From positions 372,001 through 436,000 of the forward strand of contig QNQO01000601.1 of assembly GCA_003290165.1 (NCBI GenBank): a stretch of 64,000 nt of DNA, in the 5' to 3' direction. Both the position numbers and the translations under genes were made by a program. Below the pieces are notes generated by a model that ran no database searches, was not told the origin of the DNA, and was given only the letters and a program-made list of their open reading frames with translations. Origin of the DNA: Berberis thunbergii (taxonomy: Eukaryota; Streptophyta; Magnoliopsida; Ranunculales; Berberidaceae). Positions within the stretch are counted from its first letter, which is position 1; the number at the start of each line of letters is the position of its first letter. Positions 45,922 to 58,400 of the stretch are shown here, piece by piece.

Positions 45922-48060
45922 TTTTTTTTTTTTTTGGAAATCGAGCTGGGTTTTAAGGACCCCAAAACCTTTATACAAATGAAACAAAAGTAAAAGCAAA
46001 TACTGAAACAAACTCTCACAAGAGAGGATTCACCGAAACAAACCTAGACTATAAACCAACTCAGCCTTTGTACCTTTTGTTTGCTTTCTTAGTTCTATTG
46101 GATTTTCGGGGACAGAGTCAAAAATCTTTGGTGTGGGTGTTAGAGAACGTCTTTGCAGCCAGTTCTGTAAACACATCATCATCACTGGAGAGGTCTGGCT
46201 CATGCTCTTCTTCAGGAACCTGACAAATTTCATGTCGCAATCTATTACATGTACGGTTCTTATCGTATTCCCATACATCTTTTAACCAAATGTAGTTTGC
46301 CTTCAATGCATCTTTGCCATGACTTGCAATAGCTTTTCGCAATGTAAAAGGAACTACATTCCTCTTTTCGTATTCATTTATAATCGTTAACGCATATTCA
46401 ATCTCAGGAAGAGGAAGGAAACCTTTCGTTTTATTCAGTTCTGCTTCGGTGAGTCGTATCACACTGCGGTGCCCAATTTGCACACCATCATCCTGGGAGC
46501 TGTTGTCTTTCTTTGCACCTGAACTATTGGTTGTCGGCATGTTGTTGACTTCTCCTACTTTATCATCCTCGATTGAGTTGGGCACAATTTCATTTGGGTA
46601 CTTACTTCTATGTTCTGCTACCAATTCGTTGTCATTCTTGTCTATTGCTAGGTCTTCTACAACTGCTGCCTGATTTTCTTTTGTCACTGCAATATTGATG
46701 TCACTCACATTATGGGCACAACTGTTGAGCATAGCTGTGTCATATTTAATTGTTTCTCCTTGTTTCCCAATCGCTTTTTCAATCTCACTAGCTGTATACC
46801 CCGCCTCGAGAAGGCCTTCAGCCGTTGTTTCTTGAGAGGTCGTGTCACTGGCAGAAAACTTCTCCTTACTGACCAACTGATTAATTTGGTTATTCTCATA
46901 TTCGACAATGTTCTCCATAAGTGACTCGAATTTGTTTGACAAACTTACTTTCACCGGATCGTTGGTCACTGACTGCTCAACCCCAACTCCCTCCTTGATT
47001 TCTTCACCCTGATTATTCTTTGCGCCACTCGTGCCAACTTCTGATTTTGTCGCTTTATTTTTGTTGGCCACTGGAACATATTGTTGCTTGATAATTTTGG
47101 CTTCCACCTTTTGTCTCTAAGTCTTCTCTTCTTTCACCAAGTTAACGGTTGTCACATTGCCCTTATGACCTAACTTTTTTCTGCAATTTTCCTCCTGATG
47201 CCCTAGCAATGAACAATAATCACAATATTTGAACCCCGGGTATTCAATTTTCTGCCAAAAGCCCCTATTGTTAGCCCTGTCTACCCAAATTCTATTAGGT
47301 AGCTTATCCGCCAAAGACATCTCCAATCAAACACGAGCAGAACCCGGGCGAGATAAACATTGAGTATGATCATCCATGCGCAAAAAACCACCAAAAGAGT
47401 TCACAATTGCTTTCAAAAGAGGATGATGAAATAAATGCAAAGGCAAGTTAGGCAACTCTACCCATAAAGGAACCGAGATCGAATCCGCTCTCAAACTGAA
47501 ACCATCGTGCCAGCGGACTCCACGAATCAAAATGGAATCTCTCGATAGAACTTTCTTTGCTTCAACCTCCGATTGAAGACGTACCAAAACGTGACGTTGA
47601 TCAAGTAATCCTAGCGAGAAATCTCCTAGGATACCCCAAGTTTTGTGAATCGAAGCTCGAATGTCATCCAATGTAGGCTGATAACTATAGAACTTTAAAA
47701 CTATCACATGTTTTTCCATGAAAGCTTCCCCACGTGTCTCATCAGACGCTGTAATCCCAATGGCAGGCTCTCCTTTTCGAAATCTAGTTGTTTCCACCTG
47801 TATTTCCTTAATCTCGTCAACTAGAATTTCCCCCAATATCTGTGCGAAAGTAGGCTTAGGAGCTGCTTCAGTAGGTTCCCTGCCCCCCAAAAGAGGAGGA
47901 TTGACGGCTCCTCGCCGTCATAACCCACTGTGTCCTGATCAAGCCAGGCCGGAACAACGACTGGCAGTGGCCGGTAGATCTAAAGCTCTCGCAGAGCCGT
48001 CAGAGCTGATGAGCAGATCTGAAGGAGATGCAGCCTGAAGCAGATCTAGCCCCTCGCAGC
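45922..48060 (-). mobile_element. L1-type LINE copy containing only ORF1, with poly(A) end
   Basis: On the minus strand it runs from about 48060 to a poly(A) tract at 45937-45922. Only ORF1 is present; the endonuclease/reverse-transcriptase ORF2 is absent although the 3' end is intact, so this is an internally deleted or ORF1-only copy. It lies within the Harbinger element. The TSD was not found. Confidence 0.6.
46118..47890 (-). pseudogene. LINE ORF1 (DUF4283 + CCHC zinc knuckle), two stops
   Basis: An RNA-binding, gag-like protein of plant L1 elements. One continuous frame of 591 codons with only two in-frame stops (TGA at about 47327-47329, where a Cys codon is expected in ARVCLE, and TAG at about 47117-47119). 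Domain order: DUF4283-like region (VIVLKFYSYQPTLDDIRASI to LPLHLFHHPLLKAIVNSFGG), zinc knuckle CDYCSLLGHQEENC (C-x2-C-x4-H-x4-C), then a long acidic linker and a C-terminal region with VWEYDKNRTCNRLRHEICQV. Only two lesions suggest it is younger than the host Harbinger element. Confidence 0.82.
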
Positions 48061-49689
48061 CGAGATGCAGAGCCCCCAGGCAGCCGAGATGCAATAAGAC
48101 ACGTATTATTGTTATACCGTGCAATAAAGCTTTGAATTGATCGATGCCAAACATATGGAGAAGGCTTAATAAGCAGTTAAAGAATATCTGCATCAAAACA
48201 ATAAAAAAAGTGTTCATTTCATTTCCTCTTATCCCCTTTTTCCAATCAAGGAAAAGGTTTATGTTCTATCCAGAGAATACTCTTAGTTATTTTTAATTCA
48301 GTATATGTAAAAATGCCAAATTTGTCAAGAACAAGAACTTGACTGCAGATTCAGTTTGGTCCAGTCACAATGCCCATCAATTACAGCTATCATTTGCAAC
48401 AAAGAAGTTAACAAACTGGCTAGGACTTTTGCCAACTTCTATAGGCTACAATCTCCCCTCCCTCCCCCTCTCAGTATGATCTGATCTAGTATTCAAACAA
48501 CTAGCCATATGTCAACAAAATAAAAAATGGTGCCAAAGCTTGCTGCAACATTTGGCCTGATAGAACAAGCCTCTTTAGTTCAGTGTTAATACTTACATTG
48601 TACCTCTATCTAGCTTTTCAACTTGTAAATTTTCAATATTTCCTTGATTTTAAGATAAATTTACTTTTTTAAAGATAAATGTATTATATTTGGGTTGTTT
48701 TACAAATTATAGTTACATTCGTCTCACCTTTCTTCCCATAGGGGTATTGTGAAAAGATCTAATAATAGAGAAATAGGTTGTCATGAAGCAATTGACGACA
48801 AACATTAGCCACTTGGGTCAACAGATCTAGATGTCGAGAATGAAGATAATAGTGAGGCGATGAATAGAGATTCCAATGGTATGTCATGCATAATTCACCA
48901 ATGCATTGAAGATGTGATTAGACTTTGCTTGGGTACGCTGTAGTGTTGGATGTGTATGAACTGCTAACATTTCAGATACACAGCTTGTCAGTTGCACTAG
49001 ATGGAGTCCATACACACATAATGGAGACCTTTTGGCATAGTTAGTTGCTTCCAAAATTTTGATTAGGATGATAACATTGCGTTGTGTGTGTATGCATGCC
49101 AATATCCATAGCTCCGAGTCTGGCTTTGATATCTGAATAGTCCTGCATTTATAGGGTACAAATCACCTTGATGGCCTATAGAAGTGTTTGTTTTAGTCAG
49201 GGTATATAGAAGAAATCCCCTGGTGTTTAGAATGAATGAATCAGGTACAGCCTATAGTAATTTCCACATCTAAAAAATATGATGTGGAATAGAGGTGGTG
49301 GACTGGTGGGTGTGGAGGTCTTGTGAGAAAGGAGGAGGATGAGATGGGTACATGGATTTTTCTCAATATTTGCATTACTTAAAAAAATATATGTATTAAC
49401 TATCTTGAAAGTACGGCTATATGGCTTATGGTCTAAAATAAACTATCAGGATATGTTTCATTAATAAATCTTCCATAGTTAGTTATACTTAACATTAAGT
49501 TTAAGTGAAAATTAATTAACCCAACCACATTTAATTAACCCTAAAACAACTCTAATTAGTTCTCTTACAGTGTTATACATTTTTTAATAATTTATCATAT
49601 ATTTCTATGTGCACACACAACCCCATACAAGTCTTTTACATTTTCTCTTTGTTTATCATTTTCATTGTCCCACAACTACTTTTAATTTA
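48061..49689. other. Non-coding interior of the Harbinger element
   Basis: No recognisable gene; short open frames show no family resemblance. Confidence 0.4.
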
Positions 49690-51043
49690 TTCTCTTACAG
49701 TGTTATACAATGCGAATTTAATCGAGCGATGACGAAGGTTAGTTCGGATGCTTATGCTTTCCATAATGACAGTGATCATGTATAGGAGGAGACACATTCT
49801 TAGAATGTTAATTGTCAACCGAGATGAAGAAAGACGTTCTATGTTGAAAATAATGTATTGTGAGAGTGATCGTTTATGCCATGAACAACTTCGAATGAAG
49901 CGAAGCATATTCTTGAGGTTATGTTCTCGCTTACGTGGGTATGGGTTAAGAAACAGTCGCCATTTGGATGTTGAAGAGCGAGTAGCTTTGTTTTTCAACA
50001 CTGTTGAACATGATAAGCGAAATCGGAGCTCGTGTCTCGGGTTCCTTCGCTCTGGCCACACTGTTAGTATTTACTTTCATCATGTGTTATCTTCGATACT
50101 ACGATTACACAAAGATTTTGTCAATCCTGTTACATAAGCAAACTCCCCAGCTGATGGTGGGAGTCACCATAGTTGGCATCATCATTTTCAGGTTAGATTG
50201 AAATTACTTTAGAAATCAAACTTAATATATTTAAATATAGTCAATTATATTATTTTACTAGTAATATTTAACTAGTGACATTTCATATAGGATGTTGTAG
50301 GTGCAATAGATGACACTCATGTCAAAGCCACTGTCGCCAAAGAAGATCAAGCTAGATGTCGTAACAGAATTTCATTTCCCAAAATGTGCTCGTTGCTTGC
50401 ACATTTGATATGAAGTTCACTTACGTGCTTGCTGGGTGGGAAGGGTTGGTTCATGATGGTTGACTCATTCGAAGTGTCGTGAGCCGCAACGAGAGTCGTT
50501 TAACTGTGCCTAATGGTATGTTAATATAACATATTTTATCTAAGTTTATAATAATATAATAATATAATAAGTTAATAACTTAATACTAATATTGTATCAT
50601 TTTTAAATGTATAGGTAAATATTATTTAGCTGATCCTGGACTCCCACTAGTACCAAAATTGTTAACACGTATCGCGGTACACGATATCACCTTCGCGACG
50701 TTGTTGGTCAACTCCCAACAAATGAAAAGGAGTTATTCAATTTTCGCCACTCATCATTTCAAACGGTTATCAAATGAACTATTGGTTTGTTGAAGAAGAT
50801 GTTTGCATATCTTAGGCACCATCCATATCATGATAGGCAAAAGTGGTACTAGCATGTTCTACGATTCATAACTTCCTTCGTGAAGGAGATCCTGATGACC
50901 ATAGTAGCGATAACGAATCTGAAGAGAGTGAAGAAGAGGAAGAAGATGAAGAATCTATTGTCATTGCTAGGACACCTAAGTGGACAAACAATAGGAATAA
51001 AATGGCTATGAGGATGTGGGATGTTTGGCAAGACAAACCTTAA
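49690..51043 (+). pseudogene. PIF/Harbinger DDE transposase, decayed
   Basis: A HARBI1-like nuclease. Pieces in order: RMKRSIFLRLCSRLRGYGLR then RHLDVEERVALFFNTVEHD (about 49.89-50.01 kb), HTVSIYFHHVLSSILRLHKD; DVVGAIDDTHVKATVAKED (about 50290, first catalytic Asp); FTYVLAGWEG (about 50420, second Asp region); YYLADPGLPLVPK; FNFRHSSFQTVIK with a stop where the family has the catalytic Glu (VIER), then GLLKKMF (about 50.77 kb); and the conserved tail STIHNFLREGD followed by a Glu-rich stretch and WTNNRNKMAMRMWDVWQDKP (50843-51043). Intron-like gaps at 50190-50290 and 50515-50615. Loss of the third acidic residue and several frameshifts make it dead. Confidence 0.85.
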
Positions 51044-51937
51044 GATTATATTTGTATTTGTTCTTGATTAGTATATTTAAATCACCCTTTTCTTCTTCTT
51101 CAATTGAATTTAGTTAAATTATGAGAATGTCGGGTTTTTTAGAGTTTAAAATATTCTTGGTTGTGTTTGAGTTTGAGTTAATTCCTCACTCCAGTTAGAA
51201 TATGTGTTAAACACATATGTGTCAGTAGCTCTTCATTTTCTTAATATAATGATGTCTAGTATATACTATTTTCTTCGATACTATGATTACACATATGTTT
51301 CGTATATAGTGATGTCTTTATTACAGTATATGGTGGACCTCTATTGGGTCATTTGTTTCATCATTGTTAGATATCATCAGAGACGTGATCTGATTTTGGT
51401 TCTGGTTTTGTTAACTTTGTGCGTTTGGGGTTTTTAAGCTGTTTAGTTTCTTTTTAACTTTTGGAGGAGAAAGTGTTAAAAAGGTGATACTCTTTAGAAG
51501 ACATCAAATGTTTCTCTCTCTCTGTGACTGTGGTCATACATATATGGCTTGATTAATGAGTATCTACCCAGTTCTTGGGAATTGTCTCCTAATAATATTT
51601 CTACTCTTAACTTAAATTACATTTGATACTGTGGTGGGCAAAGCCAAAACCATTTGGTACATGTACAACTGTGGTGGGCGAGCCAAAACCAATCCTGAAA
51701 TGTGGCCTAGTGTTTGATTTGAAATTGGGAGTTCTATGGAGTACCTTGTTGGACTCAATTTTGGGATAGGTTGGACTTACCTCAACCGATTCAATTTGCA
51801 CTCCTATTCTGGTCAGTTCTTTGGAAGATTTGTGTAAGAAATATGCCGATTATGTTTATTAGGAGTTGGGAACAACTTCATTAGTATTAGTCCTGTGTTA
51901 GCAACTTAGCACTACGGATGATGCTTACTATGTGCAG

Positions 51938-52071
51938 TGTTATGCAGCATGGTATAGTACTTGTCTTGGATTGAAAGTCTTGACCCCATGCTCATTAGAG
52001 GATGCTCGTGGTTTGTTAAAAGCTGCAATTAGGGACCCTGATCCTATTGTTTTCCTAGAAAATGAATTGCT
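51938..52071 (+). pseudogene. Captured exon of pyruvate dehydrogenase E1-beta
   Basis: After a GTGCAG acceptor the frame reads [45 protein letters not shown], ending at a GTAAGT donor (52072). This is a highly conserved part of the E1-beta subunit (PDHB) of the pyruvate dehydrogenase complex, thiamine-dependent decarboxylation of pyruvate. It is 134 bp with both splice sites intact and no internal stop. No neighbouring PDHB exons were seen, so one exon with flanking intron was captured into the Harbinger element. Confidence 0.88.
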
Positions 52072-52904
52072 GTAAGTAATTTAATGCATTATGCTTTAGC
52101 ATGCCAGATTCACAGAAAGACATCAGATGGTGATTTTTGTTCTGTTTGTTTATTTGAGTTTTTTCCCTTGGAGATGCTTCAAGGGATAGTATTGAGATGT
52201 TGGTCTTTTGAAATTTACTGGCTTAAGCCTTCATTTGTGTCGTTTCAATCTGCCTAAAATCTTTCTAATGATGAAATAATATGTTGACATCTTCCGTGCC
52301 TGCTAACAATTGTGTTACTGATCCATATCACAAGACCCGAAATATATGTGAAAGTATTTATGTCCGCTCATTTAATCCATGTCACAATTGTGTTACTTCT
52401 TCTTCCTATTACACCTTATTTTCATGAGTTAAAGAACTAAGCTTCTTTCTACCTCAAAGAGAAGATCCAAGACTGCCCAGTTAGCTATCACTGATGTCAC
52501 ACCTACAGAACTGTCTGGGGGTTGCATCAACACCTTTTCAGATCATGAACATGGCAATCATAATACAGAACATGGTGCTGTTTGATGATCTCTCACTGAT
52601 GTTTAACCTGCAGATCAATGGATGAAGTCAACCTTTTGATTAATTGAGACCTATATTGTGTGCCATTGTTTTCAACTCATAACATATATAGAGTAGGCAT
52701 AGTTCAGTCTCAATCTCAATCTGAAAGAACAAAGTAAATCTTCTGTGATGTTTTTTTTTATACGAAGTGCATGTATATGGGTTGAACCGGTTTACTTTTA
52801 CTAGTTTTGTGGCTTATGTTCATTTTGTAATTGATATCTATTAGTATACGTTTCTCTTGCTTTTGATAATTGATAGGTCATCTTTGTAGGTATGACATCC
52901 AAAT

Positions 52905-53785
52905 TACAATGGAGTGATTCTATGAATTTGGTTTTGATTAGAACATTGGTGGATGAGAGTAATACTGGAGGGAAAAAAACAGATAATGGGTGAAAGTCAA
53001 ACGCACTAGAGCGCGCGGTGGAAGAAATTAAGAAATCTCACAATATGGTAATTACCCACGATCATATCCGGTCGAGGCTGAAGACCTTCAAGAAGCAATA
53101 TTTGGCAGTCCGAGAAGTTCACAAGCAAAGTGGGTTGGGATTCGACTATAATAGCAGACTCATCACTGTAGACAACGAAGTGTGGGAAGACTATGTTGCG
53201 ATAAGCTTTCTTAAGCATGGTTCAATATGGTTCGCTGGGACCTCATGCGAGTAATTTTTCAATGTTATTGATAATGCTAGTTAGAATTTATTGAGAATAC
53301 TAGTTTTCTAATCTTTATTGAAAACTTTTCTCCAATTATATTTATTTTGATGATTGTTCTAATCTTTTTGTTAAATTAGATTGTTTTCTCAATTATATTT
53401 CTTAACATTGTTTAGGCACACAAGGAAGCAAAAAAAATTCGTGGTAAAATCTTTCCATACTATGGCGACCTTGCAATCATCATAAAAAATGATCAAGCAA
53501 CTGGTGATCGCTGTATAACAAGTCGTGATGATGACAATGTACCTATGGCTGAAGCAAGTGAAAATGTTCATATAGACACTGGAGACAGGGAAAATGTTGC
53601 CTCGGGTTCTATTACATGGTCTCGCAACACATAAGTGAACGTGTGACAACGATGATCCCAAATTTGCTAAGGCCATATCGAGTATATGCAAGGCATTTGA
53701 ACAAGCGAATGCTATGCCTATACAATTGGAAACCTTCCCTTGGCAAGAAGTTGAGAAAGCATTAAGGGCAGTTCCTGGAGCAAAA
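52905..53785 (+). pseudogene. Harbinger-associated Myb/SANT-like protein gene, decayed
   Basis: The frame reads LQWSDSMNLVLIRTLVDESN, a stop, then VEEIKKSHNMVITHDHIRSR and LKTFKKQYLAVREVHKQSGL, GFDYNSRLITVDNEVWEDYV (to about 53202); after an intron-like gap, AHKEAKKIRGKIFPYYGDLA (from 53417); then KAFEQANAMPIQLETFPWQE (about 53690). This is the Myb/SANT-like domain protein that accompanies PIF/Harbinger transposases and helps bind DNA and import the nuclease. Stops and frame breaks disable it. Confidence 0.8.
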
Positions 53786-54329
53786 GTAATTGACTTCTTT
53801 GTCTTTAACCTTTTTTTTTATGTGTTTTGATTAGTAATCAAGGATTTAGAAAATTTGGATTTTGTTTAATTGGTTTTTGGGAGTATGTGGTTTAGTAATT
53901 AGTCTTTATCTTTAACCATTTTTATTGTTTAATTGACAACAAAAGTCTGACTTGTTATGTTTATGCAATAAGCATGCTTTCATTTTGAAAATTTTATTCA
54001 AAATAAATATTGCTAATTTTTTTTACTAGAATTCTGAAGACCAATATTGAACTTTGCTTTCTCATTGAAAGATTTAAGCAGATGTCGGGTTTAAAATTAT
54101 ACTGCAAGGATGTTTTCCAGGAAGCAAAATCAAAACCATATTCTAGTTTATATATAAAAGTAGAATTGTGAGATCTTCATAATTAAAAAAATATTCTCAT
54201 TATTAGTTTTGGACAACCAAACACTCGCAATAGAAATTGGAATACAATTCCCATGGACAACCAAACATATGTTGGTCAAGTCCATGGCATGAGATTTCAA
54301 TTCCCACCTTAGGATTCCACACACCCTTA

Positions 54330-55453
54330 AAGAGTTACAATTTCACAACTTTTTGGATTTTTTATTTGATAATATTATATTTACCAATTTAATAATACAT
54401 CTTTAGAGGTTGATGATGCTAGGTGAAGACCAAAGTTTATTTAGCAGTTACCTGGGGCGGACCTACTAAAGCGCGAAGGGAATGGAGCCCCTCAACTTTC
54501 AAAATATTTTTAATAAATAGTTAGCTTTACAAAAAAAATCAATTATATAACATTTACTATAATATGATAATTATTCATTCGACTATTTCTACATGTCTAT
54601 CTTGGTGTAGTGGTTAGAAGTTTAATATTTTCAGTAAGCGATCCTTGTTCAACACTTTTGGAACACCTAAATTTTTTTTTTCAATACAATTTTATTAGTA
54701 ATTGCAAACATTAAAAAAATTGTTTAGTGTAATCTTATTTTCATCCTCTTGAGCATATTTTTTTATGGCTGTGAAAATTACTATTTCTGTCATTGTGACA
54801 TGCCTATAAAAAAAAAATTTCATGCAATTTTTATATAAATGCAAACATTAAAAAATGAATTGTTGTTCACAAGTGGTATAAAACCTCAAAAAAATATTTG
54901 AAATTAATATCTAAAATAATAACTATATAATTAAATAAAAATATATATAATTAGCCAACTTATACAAAATTTGAGGTTCATATGAACCATTTTTTTTTTC
55001 TATGAAACTATATTAGAATCTTATCATGTTTGCAAATTTCAAATTTTTTAAACTTCAACTATATATTTATCCTAATTTATTTTGTGATTTTAGTTATATA
55101 CTTGCTAAGGTTATAGATATTGTGACATTTTGACTTAAATTTGGACTACACTATGAACAAACACGAAATGTCGCAAAAAAGGTTCAACTTGAAATTGAAA
55201 ACACAGTGCATTGTGACAACACAAACACTGCCTGAAAATGGTGGTGACTAAAACATGCATGACACTGCTTTCAACTAAACATGCTTTAGTTTAAAAGCGA
55301 AACTTAGGAAGGTCAAAAAGAGAGAAGGATGACAACAGGACCCTACAGTAACTAAATGGGAATCTGGAAACCCAGCACATGACAGACTGTGATTCACCCT
55401 TTCTGGTAGATAAACATGACCAGATTCCAGACTTTATCATTGAGTATGACAAA
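54330..55453. other. AT-rich transposon-like DNA and 3' UTR of the E3 ligase gene
   Basis: 54.45-55.1 kb begins with a GGGGCGGACCTAC...GGAGCCCCTCAACTTTC stretch of a kind common in plant DNA transposons, followed by A/T tracts; no TIR pair or TSD was found. About 55250-55453 would be the 3' UTR of the minus-strand gene. Confidence 0.4.
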
Positions 55454-58400
55454 TCAGTCACTATCCGAAGGAGCACCCCTTGTTTGGCGAGTGTTGTAGG
55501 ACTTGCAATTGAGACATTTCTGAGCCACCACATGGAACTGCACGTGTGAGGTTGCACCGCAGTCATTGCATAAGATCCACACCTGGTTAAAAAGTCAAGT
55601 CAGAAATATCAAGGTATCAAATAGCATTTGTTAAAGAATAACAGGCAGAGAGTTGAATGAACACACCTTTTTATCATGATACATGGCGGGCATAGGTGTA
55701 GCAGCAATTTCCATATCGAGTTTTTCCCACACCTTGGACATATCACAGACAGACTTGGAACAGAGAGGGCAAGCATACCTGAGATCTCATCAAAGTAAGA
55801 TATTGGAAAAGAAAAAAAATTTCAACTACAAACCTTAGAATGAGTGAACAAAATACTCACTGCAAGTGCTGCTGCATTTCCTTCAGACAATTCAAGTGAA
55901 TGGTATGCCCACATAGCAAGACGCTGACATCATTTGTTGACTCAAATAAATACTGCATTTTCACAGTTAAGATTCACATTTCACATGAGGGTGTGAATTC
56001 ATAGAACATCGAGTGGCAGGACGGAATTAAAAATGGACGGCATAGATGTTACCTCAAAACAAATGGGACAGTCATGGTGCATCGCTCCTTCAACACAAGG
56101 ATGGCTGTTCTTAAGTAGTGTGGAGTAACAACAACCTTCATGAGGAAACCACGCACAAAGCAGTTGTTTATATTATATTGTTGCACAGAGGTCACAGCTG
56201 AACTACTATTAAAGATGAAAATAAATTATCGTTATAGTACACCTGCCAATATAAATACTCACCGCATTTGTAGCAATGGAAGAAATTTTCATGCCCACCA
56301 ACCCTGAAACCATGTACAAGATAACTGAATCATGAAGATGAACATAAAAGAAATATAATTACTATATAAAGGAGGAGACGCAAACCTGCAAATTCCACAA
56401 CCACTGCAGTGATACTGTTCCTTTGATGTCTGCAAGTAGGAAAGATAGATAAGCTTAGATGGTTGATACACTAGCACTGAAAAGGTTAAAGGTGCATAGA
56501 AGAGAATGTCAAAATGAGCCGATATAAGTTCGGCAAGCTTACATCGTCATCAAACAACTTGCAAGCCTCACAAAAGTATTTACCCATACAAACACCACAG
56601 CTGATACAAATTTGCTGGACCTGAAAATAACATAAAAAATGAAATAACCCTATCTTTATAAATGCACTTACGTTGTTAAACGGAGCTATAAAATAATCAA
56701 CAAAAGCTTACATGTATACAACTGAACATCGCATATATTGTGTGTATCTACTCATCATTAATGAAGAAAATTTTTACTAGTATGTTGTGTCAAAAGCATG
56801 GAACATATTTTTCTAGGCAATTCTGGATTTACCTAGATACTCCCAAACCGTTTCAGTGTAAATCACATTATTTCTGTGTAAACTACATTACTTCTAAGCA
56901 TTATGTAAAACAATAATTCCACATCCCAGTGAATTACACACTTGCTCTCGTTATAATTGTTTTCCGCCCTCTTCTTTGAATCAATATATCATATATCTGT
57001 GCTATTTTATGTAAAAAATAAAATCCATGTGAACCACACTATTTCTCCATGGGTAACCAACTCTCAACTTGCATAGCACTCTTATTCGACACACTCCTGG
57101 TAGGAAGACTAATCCACACCAAACACAAACAAATTGACTTTTGGAGGAATGCCTTCCCACCACAAAAACTTCATTGAAAATTCACGGAACACAAGATTCT
57201 GCACAAAAAGAGGACAACAATAACATTTATTCCTCATGTCATTTCCAAAACCTCCTCCTCAAGGGATTTGGATAAACAATATCATATAGCATCCACGGCT
57301 TTAGTAACATTGAAATCCATTTGAAAGTGAACAAACAGAAAGAAATTGATTCGCCCTTTAAAATGTTCAATAGTCATCTTGAGACGGAAAATGATGAACA
57401 CATGAGCCACATAAAGAATAATATTGTGTTCCAGATCGTGTTCTCTAGGTGGCTAAACATATTATTTCAGCAAGTCTGACTCGATGCCAAACAAAAACTT
57501 AATAGATGTTCAGTCTTGGAATGTTTTATCTTTAGTATATACAACTCAACTTTTATAAACTTTAGCTATTGATCACTTTTGATTACTTGACCATTTTAAT
57601 TTAAGACATGTTATGTTTGGTTGAAAAAACAAATTCCAAGGAAAACACAGAAAAACACAGGAGAGAGCTGTGATCAGTGCATTGACATGCTAACTCATTG
57701 TTCAACGTTATAGCCAATTCACTGATTACACCCCTCACCTTTCAAGACCTTACTGTAAGCCATTGACCCATAGGCCATAGCTTCCTGCAAATAAAGAGTC
57801 TCATGAAGCGATAGAACCACCAAACACTGAATCAAATTCGTCTGCTGATATATGACTTGTAACAAAACTAACCTCCTGTTCTGTGCCACAGAGTGAACAT
57901 ATGACCTGCAACCGAGAGAAACACTCGCATTATGGAATTTGAATCATGACATTAAAAAATAAAACAATTAACTGAGAAAAAGGCTAACCTCTTGCACTTC
58001 ATGGCGTGGAATATCATGCCTTTCCTTCCTTTCAACATCAATGTTGTTCTGTACCAGAAATTAAGTTGGGTGACCATATACATAATTAGATAGACAAACA
58101 GATAAATAATTAGATAGACAAACAGATGATCATATCATGATAGGTGGGCTCCAAAAAAAATAATAATAATAATAATATATTCAAATCACAACCAAGGCAG
58201 CTATCAGTTGGTGGTAAGGATGAATGCCCTTGTTACAGAGATAGGAAGAACTCCGAGGGAGAATCCAAGTGTCCTTGATTAGTAACTAGCTAGTAAACAT
58301 AACGTTAGAAGTAATTAACATAGGTTTTTTAGGGCATATATATATATCATGGGAAACACTTGGAGTAATAAATTTATGCAGTAAGTATCACACTCCGCAA

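Larger units (their letters stand above)
44465..54326 (+). mobile_element. PIF/Harbinger DNA transposon, 9.86 kb, decayed, with nested insertions
   Basis: The left terminus GGGTGTGTTTGGTTGC (44465) is preceded by TTA (44462-44464); the right terminus, inverted, is GGGTGTGTGGAATCC, followed by TTA (54327-54329). A 3-bp TTA duplication is the PIF/Harbinger signature. Inside are both genes expected of an autonomous element, a DDE transposase (49.7-51.0 kb) and a Myb/SANT-like protein (52.9-53.8 kb), plus a LINE ORF1 copy (45.9-48.0 kb) and a PDH E1-beta exon. TIR identity beyond the first eight bases is weak, so the pairing of these two ends is probable, not proven. Confidence 0.65.
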
